NCBI RefSeq assembly: GCF_964355755.1
Contig: NC_092677.1
Coordinates: 7,321,001 to 7,385,000, forward strand
Length of the DNA: 64,000 nucleotides
Direction: 5' to 3'
DNA from: Antedon mediterranea
Lineage: Eukaryota; Echinodermata; Crinoidea; Comatulida; Antedonidae
Positions 32,956 to 44,274 of this stretch are shown here, in pieces (the stretch's first letter is position 1; each line of letters opens with the position of its first letter). The translations under genes and the position numbers were made by a program. Below the pieces are notes generated by a model. The model did not search any database and was not told the origin of the DNA. It saw nothing but the letters and a program-made list of their open reading frames with translations.

Positions 32956-35900
32956 ATGGCAAGAAATGAGCGTGTTTCGTGTGGTAGGGATTTAAGTTGT
33001 GTGCCTGATATATCTAGTTCTACACAAATTGCAGCCGCAGCTGGGTATGTTGAACGTGTCTCTACAATGCTAAATCCGTATAATAGTATCATTTAAAGTT
33101 GGTTAAAAACTTAGGCCGCGTGTCTCCCTATCTACCGCGACGCTGACTGTTAATGGATGGAGTACCACCGCACCCTTTTCGCTGTAATGTTAAACCGTAG
33201 TCCTACTAGCTACTAGGCTAGGCCTAGTTAGGGCCTAGAGCTTAGGGCTAAGTTACGTGATCTCAAAATCCTTCTTCCGTCTACGGTATCCGGATCCCAA
33301 TGTACATCTGTCCTACAAACAAATCTCTCACTTTTCATCAATATTTAGGATAGGCCTAGCCTAGCTAGAGACCTAGGCCTCTAGGCCTACTAAGTATAAA
33401 TTATAAACAAAATATTATTCTTTTGTACACTCGACTCCTCCACTCTAGCAGTAGCGGTCCTAAAAGTAAAACGACCAAATGTAAGTTTTAGCCCTATCAG
33501 TATCAAGCTTTAGTTTTTATCATACAGAGAAAATCCATATTGCACTGTTTTGCATTTTCTGCGCAATTTGAAATCGTTCATTTATTGTGTGACTTTTTTG
33601 ATTTGCAGATTTGACTTTATAGCAGTACCAATTGTTCACCAGCGTTTTAAACGAGAGTTTCTGGAAGGGAAACCAAAAGACAGACCAGGAGCGTTCACAC
33701 GGTCAGACCTGTTGTTGTCAAGCCAAGGTGTGCAAGAAAATAATCCTAACCACTTTAGATTAACAAACAAAAAGGTCCCAGAAAGTAAAACATCATCCAC
33801 CACTTATGTAAAATCCAATCCAGGAAAATTGTCTTTTCTTTATTGCAGATTGGAGCTCAGTAATAGTTGGAAAGATCTCGCCATGGCTTCAGCCAGACTC
33901 GCATGATGAAACAATCCGCAAGAACTCGGAACAAGCATTAAAGCAAGAGCTTACGTATGCCGCTCATCTGACAATGCCAGCAGTTCTTATTACTCTCACC
34001 AGTTTCAACTGTACCAACCTTGGACGGTGTTTATACAGTCATTTGCTTGGACACAATAACCATCAGGTATGGTGCTACAGAGCAGATAGTTATCATTGCA
34101 TGGAATTTTATAACTGCATTGTATGTAGCAGAAATGGCTATATTCTTTAAACTCAGTGCAGGTGGTGTGAATTATATGCAATAATCATCATGTAGTGATT
34201 CACTCTATGTGAGTACAGATGTATGCACCTTCAATGCAGGTGGTGGTGTGCATGCAAATAACCATTAGGTAATAATCATTTGGTGATACATATTGATTAT
34301 ACACCTGCATTTTATTTATTTTGATTTGAACCATATTTAATGAGGGTGATCCATCCAGCAATTGCTGATCATATTTGCATATGTGCACCACTAAAATCAG
34401 CAGAACAGATCAGCAGAACAGATACAATACACAAAATACAACAAAAACAGAAAAGTTAAAGAAAAACAAATGCCAATAAATAAGATACTGTACTGTAGAC
34501 GCTTTATGCTTTATAATCAATGCAGGTGGTAATTATGTAAATGACCAACAGAAGGCGAATCATTGAAGGTACTACAGATAGGCACTATCTTTGTATATTA
34601 TTACACATCATAAAATGAAGTATACCTTTTTCTATTAGTAATTTTAGTGGTGCACATATGCAAATAAATATAGCCTTAAAAATCACAATAGACACAAACC
34701 CTTTAATGAATTGATTATATTTTGATTGTGTTTAATTAAGATATGGATACGTGTACCTATGATAGCTCCAGCAACAACTCGTCAAGACATCATTGAGAAT
34801 GAAGCGCCACCTAGCCACGACTTTGACAAACCATCCCCTATGTACGATACATGGAGCTGGTGGAACCGACTTAGACGTGTCTGTAACCACCATAAACGCA
34901 TAGCAGTAGGTGAGTAAGAATAAGAAAGGTTAAGTGTAGAGAGGTACTTGCCTTTTGTTTGCTTTATCATTCTGGTTCTGAAACCTTGCAGGATTGTTAC
35001 AAAGGGTGTTCTGTTCAAAAGCAAGCTCTATAGATGGTAAAAAATAATTTAAAAAAAAACTATCTTAGACATGGTTAAAAGGCAATTAAAAAAAGTACTG
35101 GAAGATTGAAAATAGGTTTTAAAAGACATGGTGTATGTGAAATTTGACTGCTTCAAGAAAAAGAGCATATGGATACCCTGACTTGGGTAATATACGGAAA
35201 CTTTAATTGCAGCTCTTGAAGTGTCTGTTGATCTGCCTCCGTCATCCGTTCTGGAACGATGGTACGGAGAACCAATCAAATGTGCAATTCTCTCCACTAA
35301 TATATTTCTGACAAACAAGAAGGGCTACCCAGTCTTATCTAAAGCACACCAAAATGTTGTGCTAAGGTAAGTTGTAATATTTGTTTTCCTTGTTTTATGT
35401 TGAATTAACTAGCATCTCTAAACTCCAAAAGTTCAAAAAGTGATTTCCTATTTAGAAGAACTGATGAATATGTTTGCATCATCACATCAGCTACACCAAT
35501 CTGTAACCTATATTCAAGTTTTTATTGGTAGTTATGCCTGGAACAAAACATCTGATAAAGACATCATGACCACCAGTCTTTAAACAGACATTTATTGAAT
35601 TTATGTTTCAGGTTCTTTAAGTTGGAAGTGCAGGTGATGGTGACTGGAACCAATCGACATCCAGACAAAGGGATCAAAGCTTACTACCAATATCTTGAAC
35701 ACCTGCGTTCCCAGATGCCTCCACTCACAGGTGTTGATGCATTTGCTAAGGGTTATGAAGACTACTTGCAATGCCCTCTACAGGTAAGTGAACTCTGTGG
35801 TAATATAATATCAAAAGAATATAACAATGAACCAATCAGTCGGTTATAAATGATAACTGGTCGATGACGTCATCATTAGATCCCTACAGTGCTAGTAAAC

Positions 35901-38900
35901 AGACAGTGTGTGAAACTCAGGCAGCCTAAAGTAGATGTAGTCCAAGACTAGGCCTAGTTAATTTCTAAAATATGACAACTAGGTTTAAATCTATGGATGG
36001 AAATTAGACATGTAGGCCTAGGCTATGTAATAACAGATATTGACTGCTTTTATCGGTGTATTATCACCTCTATGCAGTCAATATCTGTACAATCAACTTT
36101 TTGAGATGGCCTCTATGTCAGATGGTTTAATTATCTTTGTTTTAATTTAGCCTTTATCAGATAACCTTGAATCACAAACGTATGAGATATTTGAGAAAGA
36201 CCCAGTGAAGTATACACAGTATCAAAAGGCTGTATACACAGCTCTTTTAGATCGAGTACCGGCTGAAGAAAAAGACACCACTGTATCGTAAGTTATCCCT
36301 TTTGCCACAAGTGTGAGCTGTTCATAATCCAAGTCTTGGAAAGCTAAACATAAAGTACCTCATCAAATACATATATACTCATGAGTTGAAATGTACTTTG
36401 CTTAAGCTCCCCCTACCCAACATTTTTTATTTCTATTGTATTAATATTATGCTGGTCAAATAAATAAACGAAACAAAACAAATATAATTTAAAAAGCGAC
36501 CCATTTTCAAGAATACAAAATGTTATGTTACTTCAAATAAAGTAGTCTTTATTTTCTATGTATTTTAAATAATAATATAATAATAATATAATATATATAA
36601 TAATATAAAGGGTTGTGATGGTGCTAGGAGCAGGAAGAGGCCCTCTAGTGTCGGCTTCACTGAGAGCTGCTGAGCAAGCTCAACGCAAAATCAAAGTATA
36701 TGCTGTTGAGAAAAATCCAAATGCTGTTGTTACGTAAGTGAATGTTGGCAATCAAAAATATATCTTAAGGAGAATAAAGAATCAACTTATTCTTTTATAG
36801 TAGGCTTACATTATTATAATTGACCACATACTAGTGACAATATATACCTGTGTAAACTGAAAGATTCCGAATTTCAAGTTGAAATGTTCTCAAACCATCA
36901 AAGATATAGTGAATCTTTGTGTTATTCAAAGTCTTAAATTGTTGACATGAACATTTGCTAAGGACTTTTTTAAACCATATTTTCCAACTTTTTAAATTAC
37001 ATTTTAATAATAATAATTTTGTAATTACATGTAAAATATTGTCACTTTGGTAATTTAGATTGCAGGCGCTTCAGGATGAAATGTGGGCAGATCATGTGAC
37101 CGTGGTGTTCCAGGACATGAGAGAGTGGGAGGCACCAGAGAAGGCAGATATCATAGTTAGTGAATTGCTAGGATCATTTGGTGACAATGAATTATCACCA
37201 GAATGCCTAGATGGAGCACAGAAATTCCTTAAAGGTAAGTAAATTAAACAATGCATTGAGTCAATAACAAATGAGAAGAAAAAAGGAAAAAAGAGCGATA
37301 TGAAAATGGAGGATACTCCGCATTGAACCTTACAAACAAAAAAAAACTTACTAAAGAATCTTATCTCAGAAGTATGTCATTTAAACTTGCAACCAACAAC
37401 AGCAGTTTACAAAAGTTAAATGGAAGAGACCAAGAGCCATTAGAATTTTGAACATTTCCAATATTTTTATATGAATATAAAGAGCAGTTTATAATGATCT
37501 AGATTATCTTTGCTTTGTAGATAATGCAATTAGTATTCCCTGTAACTACACGTCATATCTCAGTCCAGTTATGTCACACAAACTGTACAATGAGGTGCGA
37601 CTCTGCAAGGAACGTGATAAACCGCAAGATGTAAGTTTTCTTTAAATGTGTCCAGCAACTTTTAAAAAATTCAAAATGGTTAAGCGGTGGTCCCTATACA
37701 AGTAACCAGTCCTGAAATACTAGGGACCACTGACTTCTTTACATAATAATGATGAAAGGTGCATTGTATACTTAAATGTACTACTTATACTTGTATTATG
37801 TCTGGAAACAGCTGAGCTGAATTTCTTGCTAGAGGCTAGGCATAGTATATAAGCCCTGTTGAGTAATATTTGCACATCTTCTATAGAGTTCAAAGTTAAA
37901 TGAACAGTATAAATAAAACTGGTGCATACACATTATTAAAAAAAAGTAAATCTAAACTAAAAAATAAAATAAATTTACTCTACCAATTACAACAATTTAA
38001 ACTAAACAGTACTGTACTCTAAAATATATTTATAACAAGCTTGATATCTTCTAGGCTCATTTTGAGACACCGTATGTGGTACGGCTACACAATGTGAATG
38101 TGCTTGCTGACGCTGTTCCAGTGTTCACCTTTTGTCATCCACGAAAGGATATGAAGGATAATAAACGATATAAGAGTATAGAATTTGATATAAGTGAAAG
38201 TGCTGTGTTGCACGGATTTGCTGGTTATTTTGACACAGTGTTGTATGCAGATATTAAACTTAGTAAGTTTAATCATTCTAATTATGCTACATATTTTTAG
38301 AATGTGGATAATGTACCACTATATTTGAAAGACTTCATTTAAAAAAATGTATGACATAATTATTAAACAGAACTAAAACATTGTATATTAACAAGTTTAA
38401 AAGTAATGATCAACCAACACATTGGGTTTATCATATATATTGTATATCATATTGTATTATTATTGCAAGTTTAAAAGTACAGTAATGATCAACCAACACA
38501 TTGGGTCTTGGGTTTATCATATATATTGTATATCATATTGTATTATTATTGCAAGTTTAAAAGTACAGTAATGATCAACCAACACATTGGGTCTTGGGTT
38601 TATCATATATATTGTATATCATATTGTATTATTATTGCAAGTTTAAAATTACAGTAATGATCAACCAACACATTGGGTCTTGGGTTTATCATATATATTG
38701 TATATCATATTGTATTATTATTGCAAGTTTAAAAGTACAGTAATGATCAACCAACACATTCGGTCTTGGGTTTATCAAATATATTGTATATCATATTGTA
38801 TTATTATTGCGTTTAGGTACCGAACCATCAACCTACTCAGATGGAATGTTTAGCTGGTTTCCAATATTCTTTCCAATTAAGGTATGTTCTAAAATTTTTA

Positions 38901-39590
38901 GTTCATTTCAAATTAATTAATTAAATTTCAGTATATCACGGGGCGGTTTAGAATTCATTTTTGTGCCTGTTGTGTTTATATATTATATTTTATATATGTT
39001 TTTAAAATCTAAATTAATATTATATTAAGTTATAACTTGTTCATTTTGCATATTACAAGGGTGGGTGGGTTGCGTCTTTATATATGTATATTGTGAATTT
39101 ATATGTATTTTTATATATATTTATGTCCTTCAGTATTTGTATGTGTATGTTTTTGTTGTAAAGGTTGTACAACGTATTTTCAGGCTCTGCCTTAGTTGTA
39201 CATCCTCCATCTTAAATTGTATTTTTTTATGTTTGTTATGATGAAAAATAAAGATTGATTGATTTATTAATTAACTAATATTTTTTTCTATATTATATTT
39301 CCTGTACAATCCAACCAAATTTAAAAAAAATTTTTACCCAGGCCTCCTGGAACTATATTTTGTTTTCATGATAATAACTGGTAAACACATGCAATACAGG
39401 TATAATCCCATCTGACTCCACCATCTTGTTTTTTCAGGAACCAATAGATGTACACAAGGATTGTAAGTTACAAGTTCACTTCTGGCGTAACGTCACGACT
39501 CGTAATGTTTGGTACGAGTGGTGCGTCACGAACCCAGTCATTACGCCAATTCACAATATCAATGGTCGTTCTTATACCATAGGAATGTGA
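32956..39590 (+). CDS. PRMT5: Protein arginine N-methyltransferase 5
   Basis: Thirteen exons join in frame: 32956-33044, 33609-33727, 33849-34066, 34741-34909, 35213-35366, 35612-35783, 36151-36287, 36611-36733, 37059-37234, 37521-37630, 38055-38262, 38817-38881 and 39438-39590. They give 630 residues (human 637). PRMT5 makes symmetric dimethylarginine on histones and Sm proteins, normally with WDR77/MEP50. The N-terminal TIM-barrel region shows [27 protein letters not shown] and RSDLLLS. The SAM site is [16 protein letters not shown]. The phenylalanine that favours symmetric methylation is kept in [13 protein letters not shown]. The double-E loop [20 protein letters not shown] has both glutamates. 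The C-terminal beta barrel has [26 protein letters not shown] and the end GRSYTIGM. All splice sites are GT-AG. AATAAA at 40613-40618 would give a 3'UTR of about 1 kb. Confidence 0.97.
34373..34665. mobile_element. TIR element with 25-26 bp perfect ends (PRMT5 intron 3)
   Basis: ATTTGCATATGTGCACCACT... at 34373-34397 is the exact reverse complement of 34641-34665; one more base pairs outside. The 293-bp interior is non-coding and contains a duplicated CAGCAGAACAGAT. The word CAATGCAGGTGGT occurs near 34235 (outside) and 34517 (inside), with a variant near 34160. Confidence 0.7.
38393..38810 (+). repeat. 86-bp tandem array touching a PRMT5 splice acceptor
   Basis: Five head-to-tail units start at 38393, 38467, 38553, 38639 and 38725 (first unit 74 bp, the rest 86 bp) with only a few substitutions. 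Each unit holds GATCAACCAACACATTGGG and TATCATATTGTATTATTATT. The array stops six bases before exon 12, so its last unit supplies the upstream part of that acceptor. Confidence 0.9.
38912..39262 (+). repeat. AT-rich repeat family C copy and retroposon-like tail (PRMT5 intron 12)
   Basis: 38912-38955 is the reverse complement of 22238-22285. The adjacent AT-rich DNA ends in AATAAAGATTGATTGATTTA (near 39250), the kind of short-repeat tail seen at the 3' end of retroposons. Confidence 0.45.
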
Positions 39591-41363
39591 TGTCAAATAT
39601 TTAAATGAAATTGTAAGAAATTAAGAAGCTTTTAATTTTGCAAAGTGAAAATTTCCAGTAATTTGGTACATCGCTTTCAGTAAGGTTATATCGGACCATG
39701 TAAGTAAACAACTTCATAATATGAATGTAAAGTATGTATGTAGGCCAATTTTTACCATTAAAAAGCTTTGATTTTCCTAAGTGAGGACGCATTGTTTGTC
39801 CAGGAAAGTCTGTTAATGTTAAAGGACATTTGGTTGTATAGTACTAGATTATTCTGAGAAATTATGAAAATCACTTTTGCCCTCTGGTCACAGACCATGT
39901 TTTAATAGAAACATTTCAAATATTGATTGGTGCATCCTAAAGCTGCATTCGCACTTGTCTGTTTCAAATAAGACGATGCTGTCCAATTCTTTATATACGA
40001 TTTTCCATTATTTTTATTTATTTGTTTCAGAAATGTGTGATTTTAGTTGATTTTTAGACCCTGAAAATATGGACAGTTTTTATACTTTGTTTTATATTTG
40101 TTTACACTTCAATTTAAAAAAAGTTAAATTATTAAATTGTTATTGATTTTGGATAATTTTTATTTGACATGGTGCTATTTACGCATATTTAATTTCATTT
40201 ACCTTTGACGTACATAATGATTTCATAAGAATGTTACTGTTATTTCTGGTTTGTAGAAACTATTGATATTAATTTTTACAGCCTAGGGATTTTCTTAACA
40301 AATTTGTATTGTAAATACAATATTTTTGGGGAAATCCATTTATGTTTGAAAATTTGTTATGTTAATTTTAAAACCATTATGCCCATATTTTTTAGTAGTT
40401 GAAATAATCTTTTTGTCTTCCTTTTGGTGTTTAATTAGTATGCATTTTGGAACTTAAATAATATGACCCGTATCAAGACATTTTAAAACAAAATAGTATG
40501 ATGTTATTGTGTAAAAGTTTAAAGTGCAAAAGAGTATTAAATTGCTAATACAAAGTGTAATATAAATGCAGTAACACACATTGTTTGTACCGTATGTGAC
40601 TAGTTTTCATTTAATAAAAAATATTCAAACCAATTAAGTTATTAGCTAAACATAACTGACCAAATTATTCCCTATGGAAAATAGTTGTGCTGGTATGCAT
40701 TTAGATAGAGCAATTTAAAATGTATAGAATTTTAAATCATGATTACTGTATATTAGGTAAAAGCATGCTACTATTAACTGTGACTGAAAAAGGGATGTTA
40801 AAAGAGTAATAAAGAGATGTTTGATCTAATTGGTCAAATTTCATCAGGTATCATTGCAAAAATTAATATTTGGTTTAAAAATAGGGTGCAAAATTATAGA
40901 TGAAAGGGCATTACATTCAGATTTAGTTATTTATTTTGGTAAGTTGGTTCTTACCCATCACTCAGTTCATTGAAACTTAACCCTAGTAATTTAGCTAAGC
41001 ATGGACGGGCCTATAGTAACATAATTGTAAATGTAGAAATACTGTAGTAACAAATGACAAAACAATAGACTGATCCCTTTGGAGCTTACATCCATACAGG
41101 GATTGGTTGCTGGAAAAACGTATTATAGAAACGTTTGTATTTATAAAGACAATGTAGAGATGAAGTACATCAGCTAAAATAGTGTTCTAAATTCATTCGG
41201 TAATTATTTATTTCAGGTTTTCATATACCATTGCCATTTGCAGCTTTACATTTTCTCTGTCTAAATTGAATACTATTAAAAATTACTCCATACGATTTCC
41301 TGTCTTGGCAAGGCGAGCTCAGTGTCCTGTTCCTGTTGTTAGATTGCCTTGATTAGAGCCTCT

Positions 41364-41515
41364 AAAGCTCTGTCTACAATATCAAAATAGTTTGACAAAA
41401 AAAGCGTGTTTTTGGTAGTGATATGCTTAAATATGGTAGTGATATGCCTAAATATGGTAGTGATATGACATCATCATCTCCATATATGGGCACATCACAT
41501 GTACATATGTATGAA
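41364..41515. mobile_element. MITE-like element family A, copy 3 (right end lost)
   Basis: Begins AAAGCTCTGTCTACAATATC, continues GTTTGACAAAAAAAGCGTG, and has TATGGTAGTGATATG three times in a row before TATGGGCACATCACATG; no right terminus follows. It sits directly after the solitary TTAGATTGCCTTG end. Confidence 0.65.
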
Positions 41516-43560
41516 AACGGTTAACGATATACCTGTTAAATAGCTAGTGTAAAAACAACATTCCAATTAATCAGTATTTTTTCCTTTCGCCATAATGCCA
41601 TAATGCCACAGAAAATTGTCTACAAAAAATCCATGATATGTGTAAAATTATATGTGATGTATACTAACGAAATCGGTAATAAATAAACCTACTGTCCATT
41701 TCAAGAATGCAACGTGTTTACGTCATTATTCAGTGTCTGAGTGTTTGTCATTGTCTTACGTACAACATTTACTAAGTAGAATTGATTTTTTTGTTTAAAA
41801 AAGGAAAATCATGAAATTAAATAGTCACATTATGTTCCCTCCATGGTCACATAATATACAAGATTTCATATGAACATAATAATAATAAAACAAAGGGGAA
41901 CAAACACGAAAGAGTATATTCGAAAAAATAGTACATCTATATATAAATTATGGTTAATTCTGACATAAGCGAGCACAATGGAAAAACTTCGGTACAAATC
42001 TTTGCCTTGGATACCTACCTTATCTCAGATGTACCGTGAAATGTAAATTTGATAACATTAGTTTTCACTATTACAATATTGTTCCGTATTTCTTTCTTAG
42101 GAAGATATTATAAAGAGTTTTTAAAGAAAATTTCTGATTTAATCGGTAGATTTTCAACTCAATTTCAATTCTACGCGGGACGAAGTAATTTCCGGGTTCA
42201 CGATGAGTTCACCTTGCAACCAAGGAGGTGAAAAATAATTTATACCTCCCTGTTGCAACTACCTGCTTTCAACTAAGTCAGCCGTTATTTTTGTTTATTT
42301 TCGGAACGGACCGCGCGTGTGAAGGTACAGTAGGCCTATAGTTAAAAAATAAAAATTATACTGCAAATTAATAATGATCAAATTAAATATACGCCATAAT
42401 CGGAATATATTGTGGAGAATAGTATTATAAAATTACATACTCCCTGATCTGATGATAAGACATTTTGTTTAAAATCGTTAGTTAGTTAGTTAACACACAT
42501 TGGATTTGAGTTTGGAAGCTATCACGACGATTACTAGAATGATGGTTCGGATGTGAAAGGAATATAAATTGATTGAATGGACCAGTGACTTTCATCACAA
42601 TCAAAACATTTGACGTTTTATATTGTTTTTAACATTACATTTATTATAATATTCTCCTCTTACATGTCTTTTCATTTATGCTTTATTTCATCATTCATTT
42701 TCATATACAATGTATACTGGTTGTTTATCAATACGGATTTTTACAATATTGCACAATACTCGTTAAATATCAATAAATATATTTTATACTATGGATTTGA
42801 TATCAATAAACTACATTATTCATACTTCACATATATCTATTTACACTATGTAAGGGTAGGCATCATTATTGTTCAAAATACTGTTTTTATATGTCGGATA
42901 GCAATATTTGTATGTATTGAAGATTTCTTCCTTCCAAAAACCGATTCTCGGTACTGCAATTTCTTCAGACAATTTTAGCTAAGCTTTCATGATGAAATCC
43001 ACATGTTACTCAATTATGACGAATTGGCCAATAAATACACAACAAAATAATCCCACATTTGCACGTGGTATGGTTTACCGGGAATCAAGTGGTCCCTGGA
43101 TGCTAGGTTTACCTTACGAGGCACCTTTGTGCAAACTTTTTAATAAAACCGTATAATTGCTATTTTATTATTTATGTAAATTATTTTTAAAATACCTGTA
43201 TGCTTTTGGAAATTATCGGTAATTGAAATTCGACATTGGACGACGAGTGTAGCAAGGAAATCGAAGATTCATTTTCTATGATTCAGTATTTTCACCTTAC
43301 TTAATTTTGGCAAACGTTTAACAAAGATGCAGTTAATACGTTGTAAGATTTGTAACTGTTGATCTGTTGTCGATGAGCAGTATTTAATACGCCATCTATT
43401 CTTCCATAACTGAGAGTACTTACTTGTTTTGTCGACATCGTTATTTTCAGCTTAAGTTTAGGCGAAATCATTCCGTGCTTAGTGAAAATATAAACTGATC
43501 CATCATTTATGGTAGGCCTCTGAACATCATGTAGACTTACATGCGCGTATCGTAAATTTG

Positions 43561-43867
43561 TCATACGAATATTACACACCTATCATACGAATATTACACG
43601 CATGTCATACGAATATTACACACCTGTCATACGAATATTACACGCATGTTATACGAATATTACACGCATGTCATACAAATATTACACACATGTCATACGA
43701 ATATTACACGCATGTCATACGAATATTACACGCATGTCATACGAATATTACACACATGTCATACGAATATTACATGCATGTTATACGAATATTACACACC
43801 TGTCATACGAATTTACACGCATGTTATACGAATATTACACGCATGTCATACGAATATTACACACATG
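43561..43867 (+). repeat. 22-bp minisatellite, 14 units
   Basis: Thirteen 22-bp units and one 21-bp unit (deletion at about 43811) of the form TCATACGAATATTACACGCATG, with variants ending ACACCTG or ACACATG. Because 22 is not a multiple of three and the unit lacks stop codons in the plus frames, all three plus frames stay open, which produces spurious 100-109-codon reading frames. Confidence 0.95.
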
Positions 43868-44274
43868 TCACACGATCAAACGTATAAATTCGTGTCACCT
43901 GTGAAAATGGAAGTTGTTTCATCAGTTCTTGATGATGACTATTATGTATCTGACTCAAGCGTTCGTTTGTAATATTCAGAACATTTAGGCCTATGGTAGG
44001 CCTAAGCAACTTACTTATAAGGCTACTTAGATTGATTGCCTTGCTTAAGCAACTGATTTAAAACTATTTTGAATGTAAAAATATAAACTAATATAAAAAC
44101 TGTAATTATGGATTTTACAACCCACGTATACATTTTTCAAAAGAATAATTTGTCTCGATTTCCTATGGATAAAAACAAACAAAAAGGAATTCCTAATTTA
44201 GGTAAACTTGGATTTCGGAAGGAGCGGAATGATGAAAGGTTTTAAGAGCCAGGTGTCGCTATCACTGTAATTTT

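Larger units (their letters stand above)
39591..44274. other. Convergent region between PRMT5 and VAT1L
   Basis: Holds the PRMT5 3'UTR (to about 40.64 kb), a solitary CAAGGCAATCTAA-family end (41304-41353), MITE family A copy 3, and the 22-bp minisatellite. The 122-codon frame at 42610-42978 is an F/I/Y-rich translation of AT-rich DNA and is not supported. Confidence 0.5.

Noticed and set aside
42610-42978. 122-codon plus-strand open frame, very rich in F, I and Y
   Set aside because: Composition is that of translated AT-rich DNA; no motif, no exon context.
43558-43972. Three overlapping plus-strand reading frames of 100-109 codons with YEYYT/RILH repeats
   Set aside because: They are all produced by the 22-bp minisatellite that lacks stops in every forward frame; no splice or family evidence.
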